This document shows positions 1-4,961 of a DNA stretch of 5,631 bases, piece by piece. The translations under genes were made by a program, and so were the position numbers. The DNA lies in the NCBI GenBank assembly GCA_001799195.1, contig MGSU01000292.1, positions 1-5,631 on the forward strand, in the 5' to 3' direction. Every line of letters starts with the position of its first letter. Within the stretch, counting starts at the first letter, position 1. Below the pieces are notes generated by a model. That model did no database searches. It saw nothing but the letters and a program-made list of their open reading frames with translations, and was not told the DNA's origin. Origin of the DNA: Deltaproteobacteria bacterium RIFOXYA12_FULL_61_11. GTDB taxonomy: Bacteria; Bdellovibrionota_F; JAHFAK01; YA12-FULL-61-11.

Positions 1-1
1 C

Positions 2-1528
2 CAATGGTACACACATTCCGTGGCATGGACCGATTTCGACAAGGATGGATTGGTCGATGTACTCCTGGGTATGTCGAAAACAGAATGGTCGGGTCCGTCA
101 CTGATGCGCAATAACGGTGACGGAACCTTCGAGGACGTCTATGAACAGGCCGACGACGACTACACCTGCAGTTCGCCGGTCTATCACTTCTTCGACTACG
201 ACAACGACGGGGATCAAGACCTTCTGGTCACCGGTTGTCGCTCCAACCAAACTATTGACAGTGAATACGGACGAGCCGCGGAAATCTTTCTGCTCCAGAA
301 CGACGGCCTCGGCAACTTCACCGAAATGACCTGTGCGGCGGGGGCGGAAATGTCCCTCTGCGACTATTTCTTCGCCTTCGGTGCCGGGGCCGTGGCCGAC
401 CTCGACGGTGACAATTGGCTGGACTTCGCACTTAGCGCCGGCACTCCCTTCGAGACGTATTACACCGACGAGAGCATGGTCACAATGACCCAAGAGTATT
501 TCATCTACGGTCTGTTTTTCCACAACCAGACCGGCGACGATTTCGATCAAATCGCCTCGGAACTCGGGGTCGATACTGTTGACTTCAACGGAGGTTGGGA
601 CGCTCCCTTCGCCGACTACGACAACGACGGTTACCCCGATGTCTTTACATGTGAATACCGCGAGAGCTTCGAGAGCCGGCTCTTGCACAACCTCGACGGC
701 ACGCATCTCAGCAACCGCACCCAGGACCTGACCACCTCCCCGGCTATGCTGTGCTACACGGTCGGTTGGGGCGACTACAACGGCGACGGCTTCCTCGACC
801 TTTTTGTCGGCTCGCTCAACGCCGCCGATGACCGGCTCTACCGCAACCGCGGCGACGGCACCTTCGAGGAGGTGAAGACCCAGACCGGCATTAACCGTTC
901 GAGTGGTTCTTCCTCAGCCGCGGCCTACTGTACCCTATGGTTCGATTTCGACAACGACGGGGACCTAGACCTCTTCGAAGCCACGACCACGGGTAATGAC
1001 TTCCTCTATATCAACCGCGGAGACGGGACCTTCGAGACCGCCGGGACGTATAGCGGCCTGCCCGGCTCCTATGCCACGGCCTGCGCTGCCGGCGATTACG
1101 ACGGTGACGGTGATCTCGACATCATGATCGGACAGGGCAATAACAACCCGAACCCGCCCTATCTGCTTCGCAACCGCGCCATGGATCTGACCGGCAATCA
1201 CTACCTGCGTATTGTACCGCTGACCGATCGCAATGGTGACGCCACCGACCTCAACACCACGGACGACCGCCCCGCGGTCGGCGCGATTGTATGGGTCGAC
1301 CTCGACGGCGATGGCGACTTCGCTACCACCACACTTGCGACCCACGATCGTCTCCATATGCAGCAACTCGGACTCGGTCATCCTTACCAGAATGAACCGG
1401 TAGTCCACGTAGGCCTTGGCTCTGCTCTCCAGGCAGACGTGAAGGTACGCTTCCCGGACGGCAGTGTCGTCATTGTCGAAAACGTGACCGCAGACCAGAC
1501 CCTAGAGATTGCCGATATTCTGGACTGA
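2..1528 (+). CDS. Secreted FG-GAP/VCBS-repeat beta-propeller protein with C-terminal ASPIC/UnbV domain (5' end missing)
   Basis: The frame is open from the window edge to a TGA at 1526-1528. The GTG at 20 is only the first start-type codon in the window, so the true start and any signal peptide lie upstream. Counting from that GTG (502 residues visible), there are seven calcium-type loops of the form DxDxDGxxD, starting at residues 5, 59, 127, 199, 252, 309 and 359. The third is variant (DLDGDNWLD). Blade linkers such as RNRGDGTFEEV and INRGDGTFETA lie between them. This is the signature of FG-GAP/VCBS repeats, which fold as an extracellular beta-propeller. Residues about 391-500 match an ASPIC/UnbV domain: NHYLRI, AVGA, VHVGLG, VKVRFPDGS and the closing ENVTADQTLEI. 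Eight cysteines, all within the propeller, fit an exported protein with disulfides. The family is usually secreted or surface-bound; its substrate or ligand is unknown. It converges on the amidase gene with no visible functional link. The family call is firm and the role is open. Confidence 0.93.
   Translation, partial: QWYTHSVAWTDFDKDGLVDVLLGMSKTEWSGPSLMRNNGDGTFEDVYEQADDDYTCSSPVYHFFDYDNDGDQDLLVTGCRSNQTIDSEYGRAAEIFLLQNDGLGNFTEMTCAAGAEMSLCDYFFAFGAGAVADLDGDNWLDFALSAGTPFETYYTDESMVTMTQEYFIYGLFFHNQTGDDFDQIASELGVDTVDFNGGWDAPFADYDNDGYPDVFTCEYRESFESRLLHNLDGTHLSNRTQDLTTSPAMLCYTVGWGDYNGDGFLDLFVGSLNAADDRLYRNRGDGTFEEVKTQTGINRSSGSSSAAAYCTLWFDFDNDGDLDLFEATTTGNDFLYINRGDGTFETAGTYSGLPGSYATACAAGDYDGDGDLDIMIGQGNNNPNPPYLLRNRAMDLTGNHYLRIVPLTDRNGDATDLNTTDDRPAVGAIVWVDLDGDGDFATTTLATHDRLHMQQLGLGHPYQNEPVVHVGLGSALQADVKVRFPDGSVVIVENVTADQTLEIADILD
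32..1120 (+). repeat. Seven tandem FG-GAP/VCBS coding repeats
   Basis: Calcium-loop codons lie at 32-58, 194-220, 398-424, 614-640, 773-799, 944-970 and 1094-1120. The period is irregular, 50 to 72 codons (54, 68, 72, 53, 57, 50). Similarity persists at DNA level between some copies: the 15-mer CGACAACGACGGGGA occurs in both the second and sixth loops, and GACGGNACCTTCGAG or close variants recur after the first, fifth and sixth. These are protein-domain repeats in one gene, not a mobile or CRISPR array. Seven would suit one complete propeller, but more may lie upstream of the window. Confidence 0.85.
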
Positions 1529-1538
1529 GCCATCCAGG

Positions 1539-3248
1539 TCATGATCCGGCACGAATGTTTCCCTCGACCGACAGGATGTAGGTAAAAATTCCCCGGGTGA
1601 TACCCTCGGCCAGTTTATCCAAATAGAAATCGTCCCGAAGCCGGCGCTCTTCCATCGGGTTGGTGAGGAAACTCACTTCGAGCAGGACGCTGGGCATTTT
1701 TGTACCCCATAGGACATTAAAAAGGGCATAGTTGACTCCCAGATCGCGCACCTCGGTAAAATGGTTACCGAGCGCACTCACCATCTCGCGTTGGATGTAC
1801 CCTGCCAATTTACGCGATTCCTCGGTATCCCTGTTCTTAGTCAGATCCAGTTTGATGAAGTCGAGCAGACTGTCCGAGGGAATGGAAGCGGCAGCGGTCC
1901 TGGCCGAGGGTACCAGGTTCTCGCGCTCGGCAAGTTTGAGTGAACCGACCTCGGTTGTATTGTTCAGGTAAAAGGTCTGAATACCGCTGATATCAGAGGA
2001 TTTGTTGGCATTGGCATGAATGGAAATGAAAAGATCTGCTTGTTCGAGGTTGGCCAAGTTGGCCCTATCGACCAGATCGATGAAGATATCCCGCCGCCTC
2101 GTCAGTATTGCTTTGAGATGCAGTTCCCTCTGAATCAGCTCGGCCACCCGCAAGCCCAGGTGCAAGACTACATCCTTCTCCCTCAAACCGGTCGGTCCTC
2201 GGGCCCCCTCGTCTTCTCCTCCATGACCAGGGTCGATCACGACCTTGGTGATATGCCTTTTTTCGGGAGTTCCGCTCGTCGTGCGCAATCCGCCGCGAAT
2301 TGCATCGAGTATGGCCTGATCGTGTTGCTTGGGTGATGCATGAACGGGTTCGAGACCTGGTATACTGCGCCTGCCCAACTCGGGCCGGAGAACCGGCACG
2401 ATGTCCAGGACGACCTGGGCCGATTGCTGGAGATGCGCTATTTCGACCGTGGTATCGGGGTGCAATTTCAGTTTCAACTGCCCCTGCCGATATTCGGGTT
2501 CAGCCATACCGCCGATCGAACCTAGACAGGTCCGGAGTTGCCCAAGGACCTCCTCGTCGAGACTCACGTTCGACAAGCTTATCACGCGCTGGGAAGGCTC
2601 TCTCTCAGGATCGAGTTCAGCTCCGGTACGGAGGACCAACCGATGCCCCTTCTCCAAACTCCAACAACGTACCTCCAGTACAGGCGTGATTTTCTGAATT
2701 TCCGGTTTCGTCGTCATGGACTCGTTGGAGAGCATCCTGTTCGTGGCTTGGCGGGTTAAGGCCTCGAGCATGATCGTGGCTTTCCCCGTATAGTGTGAGG
2801 CTGGATAGCGTTCCAACAAGGTTCGTAGACTGAGTTTGGACCGTTCATTCTGTCCCAAGGGAGTATGAGCAAGCTCGGCAGCGCGCATCAAGGCCTGGTC
2901 GGCAAAGGGATTTTCGGGATACTTGTGCTGGACCAACTCCAAGCGTTCCGCGGCTCGTTCGCAATCTTCGAGCACGTGATGACTTCGGCATAGGGCCGCG
3001 GTCAAGGTCCCCACGGACATAGCAGCGTATACCGCCTTGACTCCCGAAGGGAACTCCGTCAGGAAAGTTTCGAAGGCGGCAATGCAGTCAAGCCAAACCT
3101 GATGTGGGTGCTCCGCTGGTCCCATCACCTCGTGGTAGCAGGGTTTTATTGCATCGTAGCTCGTGAGCTCACCCGCGGCGAAGCCCTGGGAGGAGAGCCA
3201 GAGCAGTGACAGTGCGCCTAGGTAACACCTGAGGAACGAAGAGCCCAT
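1539..3248 (-). CDS. amiC: N-acetylmuramoyl-L-alanine amidase, AmiC type (TPR-like + AMIN-like + Amidase_3)
   Basis: Periplasmic zinc hydrolase that cuts the amide bond between N-acetylmuramic acid and L-alanine of the stem peptide. The frame is open back to 3401, but I chose the ATG at 3248. It is preceded by GAGG with 5-base spacing, begins directly with a signal peptide (MGSSFLRCYLGALSLLWLSS, with likely cleavage near GFA-AG), and does not overlap dacB. The product is 569 residues. Domains in order: signal peptide 1 to about 25; a helical TPR-like region about 35-165 with repeated 'xxFP/YPxS...A' turns; an AMIN-like beta domain about 188-285; catalytic Amidase_3 about 334-560. Zinc ligands and catalytic residues by family analogy are His342 (DPGHGG), Glu357 (LREKD), His411 (SIHANAN) and Glu524 (LLEVSFLTN). 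All expected residues are present, so it should be active. A segment at about 430-490, between His411 and Glu524, resembles the regulatory insert of division amidases. It is co-directional with and downstream of dacB. The symbol is by family similarity; AmiA/AmiB-type naming is equally possible. Confidence 0.95.
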   Translation of the reverse strand: MGSSFLRCYLGALSLLWLSSQGFAAGELTSYDAIKPCYHEVMGPAEHPHQVWLDCIAAFETFLTEFPSGVKAVYAAMSVGTLTAALCRSHHVLEDCERAAERLELVQHKYPENPFADQALMRAAELAHTPLGQNERSKLSLRTLLERYPASHYTGKATIMLEALTRQATNRMLSNESMTTKPEIQKITPVLEVRCWSLEKGHRLVLRTGAELDPEREPSQRVISLSNVSLDEEVLGQLRTCLGSIGGMAEPEYRQGQLKLKLHPDTTVEIAHLQQSAQVVLDIVPVLRPELGRRSIPGLEPVHASPKQHDQAILDAIRGGLRTTSGTPEKRHITKVVIDPGHGGEDEGARGPTGLREKDVVLHLGLRVAELIQRELHLKAILTRRRDIFIDLVDRANLANLEQADLFISIHANANKSSDISGIQTFYLNNTTEVGSLKLAERENLVPSARTAAASIPSDSLLDFIKLDLTKNRDTEESRKLAGYIQREMVSALGNHFTEVRDLGVNYALFNVLWGTKMPSVLLEVSFLTNPMEERRLRDDFYLDKLAEGITRGIFTYILSVEGNIRAGS

Positions 3249-3253
3249 CCTTG

Positions 3254-3257
3254 CCTC
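3254..3257 (-). promoter_or_regulatory. Ribosome binding site deciding the amidase start
   Basis: On the minus strand GAGG lies 5 bases before the ATG at 3248 (context CCGAGGCAAGG-ATG). It supports this start over the longer open frame reaching 3401, which would bury the signal peptide 51 residues inside the protein and overlap the end of dacB by 50 bases. Confidence 0.6.
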
Positions 3258-3276
3258 GGAAGTGAAGATCCCTACT

Positions 3277-3305
3277 ATCGTACCGACCTTGACCTGGGAA
3301 GGCAA
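3277..3305 (-). promoter_or_regulatory. Possible sigma-70-type promoter for the amidase gene
   Basis: In the 103-base dacB-amidase gap, the minus strand reads TTGCCT (3305-3300), 17 bases, then TACGAT (3282-3277). Each hexamer matches consensus at 4 of 6 positions and the spacing is optimal. The predicted transcript start near 3270 leaves a leader of about 20 bases containing the GAGG site. The hexamers are weak and such matches arise by chance. Read-through from dacB is the alternative. Confidence 0.3.
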
Positions 3306-3308
3306 GGT
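3286..3308. repeat. Short inverted repeat between dacB and the amidase gene
   Basis: ACCTTG (3286-3291) and CAAGGT (3303-3308) are perfect complements around an 11-base loop, about 45-65 bases past the dacB stop. No T-run follows on the minus strand (the next bases are CGGTACGATAG), so it is not a typical intrinsic terminator. One arm overlaps the putative -35 element of the amidase promoter, so an operator or an mRNA hairpin is possible. A 6-base stem alone is weak evidence. Confidence 0.3.
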
Positions 3309-3351
3309 TCGCCGACCTGCGAGGACTTTGCTGGACACGCTTCCCGACTTG

Positions 3352-4911
3352 TCAGGGGGAGGTTTGTGGACGCACCCTCGTGGAGAGACAAATTGCCTCA
3401 CAAATGCGGTTCTGAGCTGTGGTCACCGCAACGAGATCTCCCTTGATCCCATTGAAGAATAATACGAAGACCACCGGTCGTACATCCCGAGTCCAGGCAT
3501 AACCCGCTAAGCAGGAGACCTGGTTGATACTACCGGTCTTGGCTCGGACTTCCCCCGGCGCACTGCGTCGTCGCACGGTACCATCAACCCCGAACACCCC
3601 CAGAGATGCCAGGTATTCTGGACCGATTTCTGGATCGAGATACGCACGTCTGAGCACGTGGGCCATGGCCCTGGCAGTGAACCTTGTGGTTCGAGAGAGT
3701 CCCGAACCATTGTCCAGCAGCAAGTTCTCGGTCGGAATATCGATGGACTTGAGAAAGGTTTGGAGGACTTGCAGACCTTTCCTGGTGGATCCGGGAGTAC
3801 CGAAGAATTCGGCTCCGAGGGTTTTAAGCACTTGCTCTGCAATGAAATTGTTGCTGTGTTTGTTCACTTCGTGCAGCACAACCGACAGAGGAGGTGAAGT
3901 CAGCGTGGTGAAAGGACGCTCTCCCTTGCGCTGGGAGCCGGCTCGTATCTTTCCTTTAAGGAAAATATCCTCATCCTTGAGTATCCTCGCGAGTACCGAA
4001 GCGGTGAACACTCCGGGTTGGGACACTGCCACATAATCGCTGCGCTGGCTGCCCTGCTCTACCTCGCCTTTCAGGATCAGCGAGTCGAAGCCCTGCCCAG
4101 GCTCGACGATGAGCAGGTACGGCGATGGAATGCGTTTCCCAGGACGTACTACTTTCGCTTGTACAGCGGTATGGAAATAATCACTCTGCGGTTCCAAGAC
4201 CACCACGGGGCGCTCCGCGAGGTACGGTGCTTGGTTGTGTACTGTTACTACATTGCCCTCGAGAGAGAGTGCGCCGATCGGTGAATTATACGCCTCGTGG
4301 GTGTTGAATTCCGAGTTGATCCGGCGTTGATCGTCGAAGAAGGTATCATTATAGAGAAGGTCCCCCCAGATACTTCGAACTCCCTTACCGCGCAGCTCCC
4401 TCACGAGAGCCCAGAGATCCCGCTGGGTCAGTACCGGATCCCCACCCCCACGTATGACAAGATTGCCGCGAACATTGCCATCCGCATCCAGATCCTCGAC
4501 ATAGACCCTCGTGGTAAATCTATAGTCGCGTCCCAAAGCCTTGAGCGCGGCCCAGGAGGTGACGAGTTTCATGGTCGAGGCAGGATTGAGCGGTCGTTGC
4601 TCCTCGTACGAGAGCAACGTTTCCCCCGTATCAGCAAAAAGGACGACCATGCCGCTAGCAAGTTCTTTGAGCTCTCTCGCGGTTGCAATCTCGTTGAGGC
4701 GAACGCGAAGCTGATCGAAGGTGAAGGTTGCTCCGGCTTCTCGGACCGCTGCAAACATGGTTGAGGGACCGACCAACCAGAGGATGAGCCAGGCGAGGCA
4801 CCATCGCCCCTCTGTCCTGTAATACCGTGCGTGTCTCTGTGCGCTCAGAAACCACTTCCGGTAACACGGCCTTCGAAGAGTGCTTTGGTCGTATGGCTTG
4901 CCCCTGCCCAT
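3352..4911 (-). CDS. dacB: D-alanyl-D-alanine carboxypeptidase/endopeptidase, peptidase family S13 (PBP4 type)
   Basis: Periplasmic penicillin-binding protein that removes the terminal D-alanine of peptidoglycan stem peptides and, in this family, also cuts D-Ala-meso-DAP cross-links. All three active-site motifs are present (519-residue numbering from the ATG at 4911): S112-T-M-K115 within NPASTMKLV, carrying the nucleophilic serine; S353-N-N355 within KHSNNFIAEQ; and K458-T-G460 within RAKTGSINQ. The family landmark DNGSGLSR is at 400-407. The long stretch between the first two motifs fits the extra domains inserted in S13 enzymes. E. coli PBP4 is about 477 residues, so the length is normal apart from the N-terminus. 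There, a basic stretch of about 36 residues precedes a hydrophobic core (CLAWLILWLVG) ending in an FA-A-type cleavage site. The start is uncertain: the ATG at 4911 has GAGGA only 2 bases away, while the TTG at 4920 has AAAGGA 10 bases away. It lies upstream of the amidase on the same strand and is probably a functional partner. Confidence 0.95.
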   Translation of the reverse strand: MGRGKPYDQSTLRRPCYRKWFLSAQRHARYYRTEGRWCLAWLILWLVGPSTMFAAVREAGATFTFDQLRVRLNEIATARELKELASGMVVLFADTGETLLSYEEQRPLNPASTMKLVTSWAALKALGRDYRFTTRVYVEDLDADGNVRGNLVIRGGGDPVLTQRDLWALVRELRGKGVRSIWGDLLYNDTFFDDQRRINSEFNTHEAYNSPIGALSLEGNVVTVHNQAPYLAERPVVVLEPQSDYFHTAVQAKVVRPGKRIPSPYLLIVEPGQGFDSLILKGEVEQGSQRSDYVAVSQPGVFTASVLARILKDEDIFLKGKIRAGSQRKGERPFTTLTSPPLSVVLHEVNKHSNNFIAEQVLKTLGAEFFGTPGSTRKGLQVLQTFLKSIDIPTENLLLDNGSGLSRTTRFTARAMAHVLRRAYLDPEIGPEYLASLGVFGVDGTVRRRSAPGEVRAKTGSINQVSCLAGYAWTRDVRPVVFVLFFNGIKGDLVAVTTAQNRICEAICLSTRVRPQTSP

Positions 4912-4927
4912 CGTCCTCAACTATACT
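4898..4927 (+). promoter_or_regulatory. Possible sigma-70-type promoter for the glycosyltransferase gene
   Basis: On the plus strand TTGCCC (4898-4903) is followed after 18 bases by TATACT (4922-4927), a 5-of-6 match to the -10 consensus. Transcription would begin near 4934, leaving a leader of roughly 28 bases. The -35 element would lie inside the first codons of divergent dacB. It is supported only by consensus resemblance and position. Confidence 0.3.
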
Positions 4928-4936
4928 GGTTCCTTT
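4914..4936 (-). promoter_or_regulatory. Alternative ribosome binding sites at the dacB start
   Basis: On the minus strand, GAGGA (4918-4914) lies 2 bases before ATG 4911, closer than usual. AAAGGA (4936-4931) lies 10 bases before an in-frame TTG at 4920. The two starts differ by three residues (M-R-T), so the product is essentially unchanged. I annotate the ATG because of its codon, with low certainty. Confidence 0.4.
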
Positions 4937-4947
4937 GAGCCGCGCAA
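4920..4947 (-). promoter_or_regulatory. Possible promoter for dacB, overlapping the divergent one
   Basis: On the minus strand TTGCGC (4947-4942), 16 bases, then TATAGT (4925-4920), a 5-of-6 -10 match with a poor -35. Its -10 shares four bases (4922-4925) with the TATACT of the plus-strand promoter. The predicted transcript start, at about 4913, falls almost on the ATG at 4911, implying a nearly leaderless mRNA. That, and the weak -35, make it uncertain; a promoter further inside the glycosyltransferase gene is an alternative. Confidence 0.25.
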
Positions 4948-4951
4948 GGAA
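4930..4951. repeat. Dyad in the divergent dacB/glycosyltransferase spacer
   Basis: TTCCTT (4930-4935) and AAGGAA (4946-4951) are perfect complements around a 10-base centre, filling much of the 50-base spacer. The right arm contains the AAGGA that is the best ribosome-binding candidate for the glycosyltransferase, and the left arm read on the minus strand contains the AAAGGA candidate for dacB. It could be a repressor operator serving both genes, an RNA hairpin, or simply two Shine-Dalgarno sequences on opposite strands. Confidence 0.35.
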
Positions 4952-4961
4952 AAACAGGGCT

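Noticed and set aside
98-706. Open frame of 202 codons on the minus strand inside the propeller gene
   Set aside because: The product is valine-rich and repetitive because it mirrors Asp/Gly codons of the calcium loops. It has no recognisable family and lies fully antisense to a clear FG-GAP gene. The minus-strand frame at 965-1408 is the same artefact.
1-1528. CRISPR array or DNA tandem repeat suggested by recurring GACAACGACGG units
   Set aside because: The units are spaced irregularly by 150-220 bases, diverge at synonymous sites and stay in one reading frame, so they are protein-domain repeats.
1529-1560. Imperfect palindrome GGTCATGATCC at the convergent junction as a bidirectional terminator
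   Set aside because: The stem is short with mismatches, and no T-run follows on either strand.
2016-2759. Several overlapping plus-strand open frames within the amidase gene
   Set aside because: They are antisense to the AMIN-like and catalytic domains, mutually overlapping, compositionally arbitrary and without recognisable domains.
3249-3401. N-terminal extension of the amidase to 3401
   Set aside because: It would place 51 residues before a perfect signal peptide and overlap the end of dacB. The ATG at 3248 has its own ribosome-binding site.
3524-4036. Open frame of 170 codons on the plus strand within dacB
   Set aside because: It is antisense to the S13 catalytic region containing the SNN and KTG motifs. 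No start context or family resemblance is visible.
4753-4911. Twin-arginine (Tat) signal in the dacB leader
   Set aside because: There are Arg pairs (TLRRPC), but not the S/T-R-R-x-F-L-K pattern directly before the hydrophobic core, and the core lies some 25 residues further on.
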